Shown here in pieces: positions 1 through 7,978 of a DNA stretch of 50,121 bases. Within the stretch, counting starts at the first letter, position 1, and each line of letters starts with the position of its first letter. A model generated the notes under the pieces. It did not search any database and had not been told where the DNA came from. It saw nothing but the letters and a program-made list of their open reading frames with translations. Source of the stretch: a virus; IMG/VR virus record IMGVR_UViG_3300012922_000009, positions 1-50,121 of that record. The stretch is one strand, 5' to 3'. Both the position numbers and the translations under genes were made by a program.

Positions 1-338
1 AGAGCGTCCTCGAAGGCACCCGGATTATCTCGGGTTGCTGACATCGTAGGACCGCTGATTTCGAAGATGGCGTAGACGAACTTGGCCTGGACGAAGGCCT
101 GGATCGGCTGATCCGTCACAGCGTCACCGAACGAGCCGGTGTCACCGCGAGCGTAGATGCCCTCGTTCCATCCGAACTGAACCGGGAAGATGCCCTTGCG
201 GCCCGACAGGGTGAGCTGCTGGGTGATCTTCTCGGCAAAAGGGGTGGCTTTGTTCAACGCGATCTGGATGGCGTCCACGATAGGACGGTCCTTGAGGATC
301 GCATCGACACGAGCCAGAGTTGCCTGGGTAACAGCCAT
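1..338 (-). CDS. Major capsid protein, N-terminal part (cut by window edge)
   Basis: An open frame starts at ATG 338 and runs off the left edge, giving about 112 residues beginning MAVTQATLARVDAILKDRP. There is no signal peptide or membrane segment. I call it the major capsid protein mainly from gene order: it follows large terminase, portal and a scaffold-like gene, the usual head-module order, and it has its own promoter and hairpin leader, fitting the need for very high expression. A CGAGG ribosome site lies 9 nt before the ATG. The fold cannot be confirmed from the visible part. The alternative is another head protein such as a decoration protein. Confidence 0.65.
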   Translation of the reverse strand, partial: MAVTQATLARVDAILKDRPIVDAIQIALNKATPFAEKITQQLTLSGRKGIFPVQFGWNEGIYARGDTGSFGDAVTDQPIQAFVQAKFVYAIFEISGPTMSATRDNPGAFEDA

Positions 339-351
339 GGAAGTATACCTC

Positions 352-367
352 GGGAGCGGGGGCTCCC
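352..367 (-). promoter_or_regulatory. 5' leader hairpin upstream of capsid gene
   Basis: A perfect 6-bp stem (GGGAGC/GCTCCC) with a CCCC loop lies in the untranslated leader 13 nt before the ribosome site of the capsid gene. Such hairpins can stabilise abundant phage mRNAs; that role is inference. Confidence 0.4.
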
Positions 368-429
368 CGTAAGGGATTCACAACGATCTATTGTGTTGTG
401 GCTTCCGAGGTTTCCAGTGCTGCGTGTCA

Positions 430-459
430 ATAGTACACACAAGAAGAGCCTGCTGTCAA
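430..459 (-). promoter_or_regulatory. Sigma70-type promoter for the capsid gene
   Basis: Reading the minus strand, a consensus TTGACA (454-459) is followed after 18 nt by TACTAT (430-435). The start of transcription would fall near 422, leaving a leader of about 85 nt before ATG 338. The -35 box lies in the loop of the terminator hairpin at 445-469. The -10 block GTGTACTATTGACAC recurs exactly at the promoter upstream of the 6964 gene. Confidence 0.5.
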
Positions 460-469
460 GGCAGGCTCT
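445..469 (-). terminator. Terminator-like hairpin after the scaffold operon
   Basis: A perfect 9-bp stem (AGAGCCTGC/GCAGGCTCT) with a 7-nt loop lies directly downstream of the 493-687 gene. On the minus strand it is followed by TCTTGT rather than a long T run, so termination may be partial. Its loop contains the -35 box of the next promoter. Confidence 0.5.
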
Positions 470-492
470 CTTGTCGCGGGGCGGCTACCAGA

Positions 493-687
493 CTACGGCT
501 CGGGAGGGTGCCAGCCGTCGTCCTTCCCGAAGTAGACCTGCCGAGCACCGTAGGTCAAGCTGACTCGCTCGACGCTCTGATGCTTGGACAGGATCTCCAG
601 GAACTGACCGAGCAAGACGTTGACATCACTCTCGCTCTTGTTGTGGTGAACGCCTGTACCCTCGATGCTGATCTGCCAGTTTCCCAT
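493..687 (-). CDS. Small hypothetical head-module protein
   Basis: A 64-aa ORF whose start (687) lies 5 nt past the end of the scaffold-like gene, which places it in the same transcript. It is soluble, has no cysteines and ends in WHPPEP. I do not recognise a family. Position between scaffold and major capsid suggests a small assembly or decoration factor, but that is inference from neighbours only. Confidence 0.55.
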   Translation of the reverse strand: MGNWQISIEGTGVHHNKSESDVNVLLGQFLEILSKHQSVERVSLTYGARQVYFGKDDGWHPPEP

Positions 688-691
688 GGGG

Positions 692-1747
692 TTAACGCTC
701 CACGATGCGTGCGTTGATGGACTTGATCAGGTCACGGAACTTGCCACCGCCGCCTTCACGGACGCTGGTGCCGTCCTTGAGACCAGGGGAGGCGTCAGAC
801 TGACGCTGAACTTGGGCGGTAGCCGCCGAGCCTGCACCCACCTGCTGCTGGGGGGCCTGGCGGACAGCCGCCTGCTTCTGCGGCGTCACAACCTTTTGCT
901 GCGTCTTGGCTTGCTGACGGGGGATGCCCTTGAGCTCAGAGACGAGCCCCTCGACATCCGTGAGCTCCAGATCGCCACCGTTGGCCTTGACCGCAAGGGC
1001 CACGACCTTCTCAGCGGTGTCGAAGGAGACGCCATGGGCTCGCGCCGCTCTGCGAGTGGCGGCGATGACCTGATTCGCCTTCTCGCGCTGGTAGCGCTCG
1101 GACATGGCCCGTTCCCGACGCTGGGCTTCCATCAGTCGGGCTTCGGCCGAGAGCTCACGCTCCCAGGACGCCTTGGCCCGAGGGTCCTGCTCGACTTCCG
1201 TCATGATCTCGGAGACCTTCTTCCACACTTCGGGCTGGCTGAAGGCGAGGGCCAAGAGCACCTTGTCAGGGGCGTTCTTGAGCCGCTCCGAGAACTCCTG
1301 GTAGGACTGCATCACCTGGGAGGCTTCGAGCTGCTTCGTCAGGGCGTCCTGCGCCAGGTCTACGGCGGCAGCCACGAGCTTCTGGTACTGTGGGAGGAGC
1401 TCCTTGGGCACGTCTGCACCGGCGATGCCCAGGTCGATGCCCGCTTCGTTCAAGGCTCCCTCGATCTCTTCGAGCGAGACAACCTCTTCCGTCACGGTCT
1501 CTTCGGTGGTCTGCTGCTGCTGCGTTTGCTGCGTCTGCCCTTCGGGCAACACGGTGACGAGCGGCTCGGTGTCGGGGTTGGGCTGCAACGTGGCACCGAT
1601 GTCGTCGTGTTGCTGGTTGGCAGCGGCGGCGGCGGCCGCGCGTGCCAGTCTACCTGCGTCGATTCCCTCAGCACCGCCTTGATCGGCAAGGTCCGCCGAG
1701 CTGAGAGTGAGATCGCCCGCACCGGCGGGCAGGACATCGTTAGGCAT
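692..1747 (-). CDS. Scaffold-like head assembly protein
   Basis: A protein of about 351 aa. I chose ATG 1747 (MPNDVLPAGAG) because it overlaps the portal stop (ATGCCTAA); the frame stays open upstream only as an arginine/serine-rich shadow. It is rich in Ala, Gln and charged residues, with an alanine run (about residues 30-40), a TQQTQQQQTTEE stretch (about 60) and a long predicted helical middle with a KAKASWERELSAEARL-like pattern, then a Gln-rich tail. Low complexity, high helix content and position between portal and major capsid are typical of phage scaffolds. No protease motif is visible. Confidence 0.65.
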   Translation of the reverse strand: MPNDVLPAGAGDLTLSSADLADQGGAEGIDAGRLARAAAAAAANQQHDDIGATLQPNPDTEPLVTVLPEGQTQQTQQQQTTEETVTEEVVSLEEIEGALNEAGIDLGIAGADVPKELLPQYQKLVAAAVDLAQDALTKQLEASQVMQSYQEFSERLKNAPDKVLLALAFSQPEVWKKVSEIMTEVEQDPRAKASWERELSAEARLMEAQRRERAMSERYQREKANQVIAATRRAARAHGVSFDTAEKVVALAVKANGGDLELTDVEGLVSELKGIPRQQAKTQQKVVTPQKQAAVRQAPQQQVGAGSAATAQVQRQSDASPGLKDGTSVREGGGGKFRDLIKSINARIVER

Positions 1748-3857
1748 TGGACGACTCCTTCTTCTCAAACGGTTTGTTCTTCTTCTCGCCTTCAGCTTCC
1801 TTAGGTGGCATGAGGTACTGGACCAGCGCATCCACCAGCGCTTTGCCGAGCTCCGTCTTGACGTTCTGGGATGTCTCGGCGTCCGCCCGGATCTGGCGGA
1901 GTTGCTTCTCTTGATCGAGCATGGACTGCTTCTCTGCTTCGGCAGCCTGACTGATGGCTTGCTCGTGGCCGCTCATGTGCTGCATGAAGGCCTGCTTCTT
2001 GTTCGGGTCCCAGGCCTTGAACGAGAGCGTCTTGGGGAGCTTCGAGTGCTCCGCCATGTGCGTCTGATGGTTGTTGTGCGGCTCAACCTGCGGCGGCTGA
2101 CCGGAGAGCTGCGGCTGACCTTGCTCATCCTGACCAGTGACCTGCAAGCCCGCGAACTGGTTGTTCTCGTTGCGGGCTTCGAGCACGTCGGGGTCGATAG
2201 CGTCTTGGGCCACGTCGATACCGGTAGCGTTCATGGCGGCGTTGATGCGGTCACGGTCGGGCTGACCATCCGGGCCAGCGAAGATGACGGCACCGGCTTG
2301 CGTATTCATAACGCCGATGACGGTGTCTCGCAAGCTCTGCCGGTCCCAGGTGTAGAGGGGGAGTTCATCGACGTGCAGGGTGGCTTGGAGGTTGTCCAGG
2401 TCCTGTCCCTTGAACTCCCGCCACTGATAGGTCTTGTCCGCACCCACGATGGCAATGGCGCGGGTCTCGGTGTAGAACTTGGCGGCGTAGTCGAGGAGGA
2501 CGTAGCCCATCTTCTCCCACGCGGACTTGGCGTTCATGACGGCGAGCATCGTCTGCTCACCCTCATTGCGCTGATGGGTCGGGAAGCGCACGGGCTTCGT
2601 CTGCTGTCCCGCTGCGGGCTTCTCATCCCGACGGAACTTGTAGCCGCCGACGGTCATGATGTCGTCGGACATGACCTGACGGAGCGAGTCGAACTGGGTC
2701 GGGAAGGCCGGAATCTGTGGCCACTCAGGGTCGGTCCCGGGCTGGACGACGACTTCCTGGCCGGGCTCTTCCGTGAACTCGCCGTACTTGAGGCCATCAC
2801 CGGTGTGACGAATGATCTTCGGGACGACCTTGTTCAGCCATTCCAGCTGCCGGGCCTCCAGTTCCTCGTAGTGCTTGTTTGACCAGGTGATGTCATAGAG
2901 CGGAGACAAGCCTAGGCTTGGATGGCCCGGCAGTGGAATCCACTTGAAGTGGACAATCGGGATCTGACGCCCCGGCAACGGCTGGGGCGGCGTCACCACG
3001 ACCTTGTTGTCCGCAGCGGTCCACCAGAGTCCCCCAGGATTCCGGTTACCACGCGGGAGATAGTGCTCGACGAGGAGCGCAGCAGGCTCCTTGGCAGGCA
3101 TACCAGAGCTTAGCGTCTGCGGGAACACGCTCATCAGGTCCGTAGTAAGGGGGCCTGAGACTGTCTGGTAGCTCAACTGATCAGCGATCTTGTCACCGTA
3201 GCGGTCTACGGCTTGATCGTAGGTGACGAGGTAGCCAACCATGACGCCGGAGTACTGCTGCATGCCCCAGCGCACGAGTTGCGGGGCGATGACTTCGACG
3301 CCAATCTCGCCTTGGTCCACCATCACGGGCTGCTGCATAGAGGGGTCGGGCTGAAGGGTGTCCGGATTGACCGGAATGACACCCCCCTGTCCATCTGGAA
3401 TCGCCAGCGGCAACATGTTCCCGGTGTTGGCATTCCAGTAGACCCGCAGATCGGCGTTCCCGGTTGCCATCAGCCATGCGGCCAGGTCGATCCGCTTCTC
3501 TTCCATGCCCAGCTTGTCCCACAGGTACTTGAGCACCTGATCCGCCAGCTCGGCAGCGGCGATGCTGTCGGGGGAATCAGGCACGGCACTCCAGCGCACG
3601 CGGCTCTGGAGGAACTGACCGACGTAGTCCGCGAAGAGAGCCTGGGTGAAGTTGGAGATCGGGAACCGACGCCAGTCCGGGATCTGCTTCTGGTCCACTT
3701 CCATCAGGATGCGCCAGTGCAGGGAACGAATGTAGTCTACCACGCGCTTCCACCGTTCCACCCAGAAGGCGTAGAAAGCATCGTGGTTGTGCCACATGTT
3801 GATCGAGTACGTCATGTACTCTTGGGCGCTGGCTTCTGGCTTCGGCAGACGGGGCAT
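1740..3857 (-). CDS. Portal protein (P22-like)
   Basis: A 705-aa protein that would form the dodecameric channel at the capsid vertex through which DNA is packaged and ejected. The N-terminal half has the aromatic-rich pattern of P22-type portals (WHNHDAFYAFWVERWKRVVDYI, then a conserved-looking ADYVGQFLQSRVRW block), and the C-terminal third is helical and Gln/Glu-rich, as in barrel-bearing portals. The length matches the P22 class (about 700 aa). It starts in a TAATG overlap with the small membrane gene upstream and its stop overlaps the scaffold start, so the head genes form one operon. Confidence 0.8.
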   Translation of the reverse strand: MPRLPKPEASAQEYMTYSINMWHNHDAFYAFWVERWKRVVDYIRSLHWRILMEVDQKQIPDWRRFPISNFTQALFADYVGQFLQSRVRWSAVPDSPDSIAAAELADQVLKYLWDKLGMEEKRIDLAAWLMATGNADLRVYWNANTGNMLPLAIPDGQGGVIPVNPDTLQPDPSMQQPVMVDQGEIGVEVIAPQLVRWGMQQYSGVMVGYLVTYDQAVDRYGDKIADQLSYQTVSGPLTTDLMSVFPQTLSSGMPAKEPAALLVEHYLPRGNRNPGGLWWTAADNKVVVTPPQPLPGRQIPIVHFKWIPLPGHPSLGLSPLYDITWSNKHYEELEARQLEWLNKVVPKIIRHTGDGLKYGEFTEEPGQEVVVQPGTDPEWPQIPAFPTQFDSLRQVMSDDIMTVGGYKFRRDEKPAAGQQTKPVRFPTHQRNEGEQTMLAVMNAKSAWEKMGYVLLDYAAKFYTETRAIAIVGADKTYQWREFKGQDLDNLQATLHVDELPLYTWDRQSLRDTVIGVMNTQAGAVIFAGPDGQPDRDRINAAMNATGIDVAQDAIDPDVLEARNENNQFAGLQVTGQDEQGQPQLSGQPPQVEPHNNHQTHMAEHSKLPKTLSFKAWDPNKKQAFMQHMSGHEQAISQAAEAEKQSMLDQEKQLRQIRADAETSQNVKTELGKALVDALVQYLMPPKEAEGEKKNKPFEKKESSNA

Positions 3858-4066
3858 TAGAGCGCCTCATTCGGGAAAGGAGGACGTGGCACGGTCTTGG
3901 GACGTGGCGGTGTTGGAGTCTCCGGACGGAAGCCGTCATAGCGGAGACGTTGGAAAGCCTTGTTCGTGGGCCGGACGTAGGCAAAGAGCCAGATGAGGCC
4001 GTCGAGGGCCACGCCGACACCCACACCGGCGACGAAGATAAGCTCTACCGCATTGAGGCCGAACAT
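3857..4066 (-). CDS. Small membrane protein between terminase and portal
   Basis: A 69-aa protein with one hydrophobic segment (about residues 8-30, FVAGVGVGVALDGLIWLFAY) and a Pro/Arg-rich tail. Both ends are fused to the neighbours by TAATG overlaps with terminase and portal, so it is certainly translated with them. Function unknown. It could be a small virion or membrane factor. Confidence 0.6.
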   Translation of the reverse strand: MFGLNAVELIFVAGVGVGVALDGLIWLFAYVRPTNKAFQRLRYDGFRPETPTPPRPKTVPRPPFPNEAL

Positions 4067-5664
4067 TAGAAGTCTCTCGTTGTGAGGGTCTTGTAGCGGT
4101 CTGACTGCTCAATCACGTTCCAGATGACCCGGTCGGCCAGGGAGAGCTGCTTCTTCCATGCTTGCTCCTCGGGCTGCCGGGTGCCTGCGGCCATGATCGA
4201 GCATCCGTAAACTAGCGCGTCGCAGGCATCTGCGCCATCCGCACTGTCCTTGTCGGGCTTCCCGTTCTCTCCCCAGGAGAGCCGCTGCATCTCCCAGAGG
4301 AGTCGGGAGCAGTTCATGTCTCGGCTCTCCCACTTCCAGGTGGAGGTGAGGTTGTTGAAGAAGAAGATGCGGGGAGCACCGAAGACGGGCTTGAAGTTGG
4401 GCTCGGCAGCGGGATCGACGGGATGCCCGAAGCTGGGGATGATCTTAGGATAGAGTCGGTCGGGGTCAGGTTCCAGCAGGGCATGTGTCCGCAGCACCAT
4501 TTCATCGACTCGCTTCTGAATGGGCAGGGGAATGGCGCCGATAGGAGCGGCGATTCGGCTGAAGTGCCAGTTGAGCTCTGCCATGTCTTGGGGGTTCGCG
4601 GAGTCCACGTAGCACGGAAGAGCGCGGTCACGCTTACCCACGAGAGCAGCCATTCGCTCAGCACGCCGAGCCAGCGTGTCATCTTGCGAAAAGAACTCAT
4701 CCGTGACGTAGTACGCGCCATGCTCATCCGCCGCGAAGAACAGGGTCGCAAACCGGTGGTACTGGGGGTCACACACGAACCAGCGAGCGTAATCTAGCGG
4801 GATCTCGAACGGAGGGATAGTGTGCACCTTCGCGTCAAAGCTCCGGAAGACGAGGCCGGAACGGGTGATGAACTCGCCGTACATACGGGCGGCCCGGACG
4901 GCAGGGTCGGGCCAGCGGCGCTCCATCGACTTGATGTCTTCATCGGAGAAGTGTGGGACGAGGGAGTGGCCATCCCGGTCAGCCACGGGCATGTGGATGA
5001 CGTGGAAGTCTGTGATGTCACCGGCTTGCCAGGGGATGTAGATCTTGTCCCGTACCCAGAAGGACTTGATGTCGATAGGGGCGAAGACGAGGATCACGCG
5101 GCCGTGACGGTCGAACACACGGGCCTGGAGCTCTTCGAAGACGCTCTCTTCGGGGGTCTCGTCCATGATGGCCATGTCGATGGAGGCACCTTGGAGACGC
5201 CGCTGACGCATGTCGGAGGAAACGAAGTGGAGCTCGGAGCCGTTCTTGAACTTCACGATAGGCGAGCGGTCGCTGGCCATCTTCAGGATCTCTTTCCGAG
5301 GGGCGAGCTTCTTGAAGACCGGCAGAATGGTCCGGCGGTACATGGTGAGGGACGGCATGACATACCAGACGATCACGGGGGGCGTTGGGACATCGGCCCA
5401 GACGGCACGACCGGTGCAGTAGTAGATGGCCTCCGCCACGGCGTACCAGGTCTTACCGGAGCGGTTACCGCCCACGACCAATAGAATAGGGTGCCGGTCT
5501 TGATGGGCTTCGATCTGGACGCTGTGCGGCTTGTAGACGAGACCGAGGGGATCTTCATGCTCCCGGCGACGGAGCTCGTTCTCGATGTCGCGGTAGTTGG
5601 CGAGCTCGTTCACTTGGCTCTCAGACACTCCAGCCACGATGCTCTGGGCGAGATAGCGATACAC
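4066..5664 (-). CDS. terL: Terminase large subunit
   Basis: The packaging motor ATPase-nuclease, up to 532 aa. The Walker A motif GGNRSGKT is at residues 65-72 and the Walker B with catalytic Glu, DMAIMDE, is at about 163-169. The RNase H-like nuclease half shows candidate acidic residues in a CDPQYH motif (about 300), YVDSANPQD (about 360) and DSADGADACDAL near the end (about 490). The longest frame starts at GTG 5664 and overlaps the preceding gene by 55 nt. In-frame GTG codons at 5637 and 5628 would reduce that overlap, so the start is uncertain. It is followed without a gap by the 69-aa gene and the portal. Confidence 0.9.
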   Translation of the reverse strand: MYRYLAQSIVAGVSESQVNELANYRDIENELRRREHEDPLGLVYKPHSVQIEAHQDRHPILLVVGGNRSGKTWYAVAEAIYYCTGRAVWADVPTPPVIVWYVMPSLTMYRRTILPVFKKLAPRKEILKMASDRSPIVKFKNGSELHFVSSDMRQRRLQGASIDMAIMDETPEESVFEELQARVFDRHGRVILVFAPIDIKSFWVRDKIYIPWQAGDITDFHVIHMPVADRDGHSLVPHFSDEDIKSMERRWPDPAVRAARMYGEFITRSGLVFRSFDAKVHTIPPFEIPLDYARWFVCDPQYHRFATLFFAADEHGAYYVTDEFFSQDDTLARRAERMAALVGKRDRALPCYVDSANPQDMAELNWHFSRIAAPIGAIPLPIQKRVDEMVLRTHALLEPDPDRLYPKIIPSFGHPVDPAAEPNFKPVFGAPRIFFFNNLTSTWKWESRDMNCSRLLWEMQRLSWGENGKPDKDSADGADACDALVYGCSIMAAGTRQPEEQAWKKQLSLADRVIWNVIEQSDRYKTLTTRDF

Positions 5665-5882
5665 TGGTTCTGCGCGGCAATGGTGTTCGCCTTTCGCAGC
5701 TCAGCGATAATCGTGTCAGCTTGGATCATGTGCGCATCGAGCTTGGAAGGGATCTGCAGGCCCGCGCGCACGCCACCTGAGACTCCGGCGATGAGACTGA
5801 TCACTGCGACCAGTGCCGCAATCGCCTTCCAAGCCGACGGCAAGTTGTCGATGAAGTTCGAGATATGGGTGAGCTGCATCAT
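5610..5882 (-). CDS. Small membrane-anchored protein
   Basis: A 90-aa protein with one TM segment at about residues 20-38 (IAALVAVISLIAGVSGGV) and a helical polar tail ending in two cysteine-containing stretches. It sits directly before the large terminase, overlapping its longest frame. The topology resembles pinholins or spanin subunits, but the context is packaging rather than lysis. I do not assign a function. Confidence 0.5.
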   Translation of the reverse strand: MMQLTHISNFIDNLPSAWKAIAALVAVISLIAGVSGGVRAGLQIPSKLDAHMIQADTIIAELRKANTIAAQNQCIAISPRASWLECLRAK

Positions 5883-5889
5883 ACCCCTC

Positions 5890-6636
5890 CTAGTACTGCC
5901 GTTCCCACCACGCGCACTCGAACTCGATGTTGAAGGCGGTGGCCATACCGGGATACCAGGCCAAGATCGCGAAGCTGGACTGAGGCGGAATGCAGATGGG
6001 GCCGACGTTCTCCGTGATCAACTGGGCCGTCGTGCCCGCCTTGTTGCCTGATCCCGCAAAGGTGTCACCGAACATCCAGAGCCACTCATCGCCAACGACT
6101 GGAAGACCCTGACGGAGCGTGCCACGGCCGCAGATGAGACGATTCGTGCCAGCCACGTTGAGCGAGATGGCACCGACGTGGACGTTGGCCGTTGGCGCGA
6201 AGCCTGCTTGGTTCATGACGAGCACGTTCTCGGCGCCATACTCCGGCGAGATCGCTTGGAAGCCGCCGGAGTTGAAGCGGAGCTTCGGGTCGATGACCAG
6301 CCACCATTCGACAGAAGTGGTACCGGTACCTGGGCTGACGACGGTGGCGCGGAAGTAGTGCGGGTAGATGAAGATGCTGCCCTGACCGAGCGGGTCTTGG
6401 GCGGCGTTGGCGATGAGCGACGGCGAGCCACCAGCCGAGAAGGGATAGATCTGGTTGGGGTTCTCCATCTCGAAGAGCGCGGCAGTCGAGGAGAGCGTGG
6501 TGTTCGTGGTGGAGGCATGTCCACCGCCACCCGGCGAGCCAGTCATGGCCTTGTAGTACTTGCCTCCTGCGACATGCCACCGACCACGCATCTCTTCTTC
6601 ACGACGGACGATACCGAGGTTATCCATGGGACTCAC
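5890..6636 (-). CDS. Putative virion structural protein
   Basis: A 248-aa protein beginning MSPMDNLGIVRREEEMRG. After a basic N-terminus it is rich in Gly, Ser, Thr, Asn and aromatic residues with alternating hydrophobic strands (for example VEWWLVIDPKLRF and SSFAILAWYPGMATAF), consistent with a beta-rich particle protein. It lies between the possible small terminase and the large terminase. It could be a decoration, head-fibre or connector protein; I do not recognise the family. Confidence 0.5.
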   Translation of the reverse strand: MSPMDNLGIVRREEEMRGRWHVAGGKYYKAMTGSPGGGGHASTTNTTLSSTAALFEMENPNQIYPFSAGGSPSLIANAAQDPLGQGSIFIYPHYFRATVVSPGTGTTSVEWWLVIDPKLRFNSGGFQAISPEYGAENVLVMNQAGFAPTANVHVGAISLNVAGTNRLICGRGTLRQGLPVVGDEWLWMFGDTFAGSGNKAGTTAQLITENVGPICIPPQSSFAILAWYPGMATAFNIEFECAWWERQY

Positions 6637-6964
6637 TCTCGACTGGGGTCAACAACTCTTTGAGGTTGGCGTCTCCGCTGTTGATCTTCTGAACGATACC
6701 CTTGAGCTCGTCAACGGACAAGTGAGAGAAGCGGGAGCGGCGGAGACGCTCTGCGATACCTTCTGGGTCTTCTTTGAGATTGATGAGGGCCCGGGCTGCC
6801 GGGACGCGCTCTTTGTCCGTGCCGTTCACTGCAGCATCGAGCAGGGCAGAGTAGCCGAGGATGACCCCGAAGAGCTTCAGGGTGTCATAGAGCTGATCGA
6901 GGGTCTTGGGAGTAAGCCCTTCCCCGATCAGTGTTTCGAGCTCGGCGATAGCGCGTTCGTTCAT
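6620..6964 (-). CDS. Helical protein, possible small terminase subunit
   Basis: A 114-aa all-helical, charged protein (MNERAIAELETLIGEG...). A middle segment has an AARALINLKEDPEGIAERL pattern. It is the first gene of the packaging operon and the large terminase is three genes downstream, so a small terminase role is plausible by position. No DNA-binding helix-turn-helix is obvious. Its promoter places the start of transcription at or near the ATG, so the mRNA may be leaderless. Confidence 0.5.
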   Translation of the reverse strand: MNERAIAELETLIGEGLTPKTLDQLYDTLKLFGVILGYSALLDAAVNGTDKERVPAARALINLKEDPEGIAERLRRSRFSHLSVDELKGIVQKINSGDANLKELLTPVESESHG

Positions 6965-6970
6965 GTGTCA

Positions 6971-6999
6971 ATAGTACACGGGGGTTGACAAGATAGCAA
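6971..6999 (-). promoter_or_regulatory. Promoter of the packaging operon, probably leaderless
   Basis: On the minus strand, TTGCTA (6994-6999) is followed after 17 nt by TACTAT (6971-6976). Transcription would begin at about 6964-6965, at the ATG itself. The -10 block is identical (GTGTACTATTGACAC) to that of the capsid promoter. It overlaps the divergent plus-strand promoter. Confidence 0.4.
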
Positions 7000-7012
7000 A
7001 TAAGGGTATAAT
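6985..7012 (+). promoter_or_regulatory. Strong sigma70-type promoter for the plus-strand regulator
   Basis: A perfect TTGACA (6985-6990) and a perfect TATAAT (7007-7012) are separated by 16 nt. Predicted transcription start is about 7018-7020, which would put the following hairpin at the very 5' end of the mRNA. Confidence 0.65.
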
Positions 7013-7016
7013 AGCT

Positions 7017-7038
7017 GGCAACCCCCGACGGGGTTGCC
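7017..7038 (+). promoter_or_regulatory. 5'-end hairpin or operator after the divergent promoters
   Basis: A perfect 9-bp inverted repeat (GGCAACCCC/GGGGTTGCC) around CGAC begins where transcription from the plus promoter should start. It could cap the mRNA as a stabilising hairpin or be an operator for a regulator, perhaps the downstream gene product itself. Confidence 0.45.
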
Positions 7039-7075
7039 TACGCAGATGATGATGACACCTGGAGGGAAAGGGAAT

Positions 7076-7348
7076 ATGAAGTGCCCGCGTTGTGGATACC
7101 GTATCAACAGCATGACAGAGGACAAGGTGAAGTTGATGCGGGAGGACTATCCGAAGGCGTTCTTGCCATGGACGCCACAGGATGATGAGCAGCTCTCTCA
7201 CATGGCCGCTGCAGGAAAGACACTCGTAGATATGGCGAAGGCCCTACAACGTCAGCCGACGGCGATCAAGCGACGTATTGATCTGTTGGGAGCCCAAATG
7301 GTGGAACCACCGGCCGCCACAGCACCGGTGGATTATCTGCCTGAGTAG
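7076..7348 (+). CDS. Zinc-ribbon plus helix-turn-helix protein, putative regulator
   Basis: A 90-aa protein and the only convincing plus-strand gene in the window. I chose ATG 7076 because GGAGGG lies 9 nt upstream; a TTG at 7034 falls inside the hairpin. The N-terminus has a CPRCG knuckle with no second CxxC. Residues about 30-70 (PWTPQDDEQLSHMAAAGKT..MAKALQRQPTAIKRRIDLLG) form a three-helix SANT/Myb- or sigma-like HTH pattern. With a consensus promoter and a divergent partner it looks like a transcription regulator. The target is unknown. It converges with the 7351-7977 gene. Confidence 0.65.
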   Translation: MKCPRCGYRINSMTEDKVKLMREDYPKAFLPWTPQDDEQLSHMAAAGKTLVDMAKALQRQPTAIKRRIDLLGAQMVEPPAATAPVDYLPE

Positions 7349-7350
7349 GC

Positions 7351-7977
7351 TTAGTTCGGGTTGGCGTCTTCCACCATGCGACCACCGAGGTTCTGATCGT
7401 CTTCGGGGACTTCCCGGAGATTCAGATCCGCGCCTTCGTCCTTGGAGATGCCACGAACATCGTCCGCGTTCCCAGCGAAGAGGGGAGCCTGGGGAATGCC
7501 CGGATACTGACCGCCACGGACGTTGCCGACACCGCTTTCGCGGGTCTGGGTATCGTAGGTCGCGCCACCGAGGCTGCCCTTGGTGTCACGGAGACCGTCG
7601 AAGCCTTCTCCGTAGGTCATCGGGACCGGGATACCAGGATACTGGCCCTCAGCCTTCGGGATGGAGACTTCGAGACGCTCATTCGGGTTCTTGACCTGGA
7701 ACTTGCCTGGAGTGGGACCCTGAGAGTTGGACTTGGCCGAGTGGACGTAGTCACCGGCAAGGGCCGGATCGGTGCCACGGCCACCTTCAGAGGCTTGGCC
7801 GGTGTTCGTGGGCTCGTGCTGAACGCCCGCTTCAGCCATGCCTTCCCACTGGCGCTCGCCAGGGTACTGACCGGACTTGGCGCCGCTACCGTGCACGTCG
7901 CCGGTGGTCATCTTGGTCGGGGAGGGTGGAGTCTCCTTGTCAGCCGTCAGTCCACCGAGTGTGCTCTTGCGCGCCAT
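7351..7977 (-). CDS. Hydrophilic protein with GQYPGIP repeats
   Basis: A 208-aa protein starting at ATG 7977 (MARKSTLGGL), the start that abuts the upstream stop at 7979. It is Gly/Pro/Asp-rich and disordered-looking. The motif GQYPG occurs three times (SGQYPGE, EGQYPGIPVP, GGQYPGIPQAP). No cysteines or TM segments. Repeats of this kind are common in small virion or tail-associated proteins. Function unknown. Confidence 0.6.
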   Translation of the reverse strand: MARKSTLGGLTADKETPPSPTKMTTGDVHGSGAKSGQYPGERQWEGMAEAGVQHEPTNTGQASEGGRGTDPALAGDYVHSAKSNSQGPTPGKFQVKNPNERLEVSIPKAEGQYPGIPVPMTYGEGFDGLRDTKGSLGGATYDTQTRESGVGNVRGGQYPGIPQAPLFAGNADDVRGISKDEGADLNLREVPEDDQNLGGRMVEDANPN

Positions 7978-7978
7978 G

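Noticed and set aside
1104-1682. Plus-strand ORFs within the scaffold gene
   Set aside because: Shadow frames of a high-GC gene; no ribosome sites and no neighbours on that strand.
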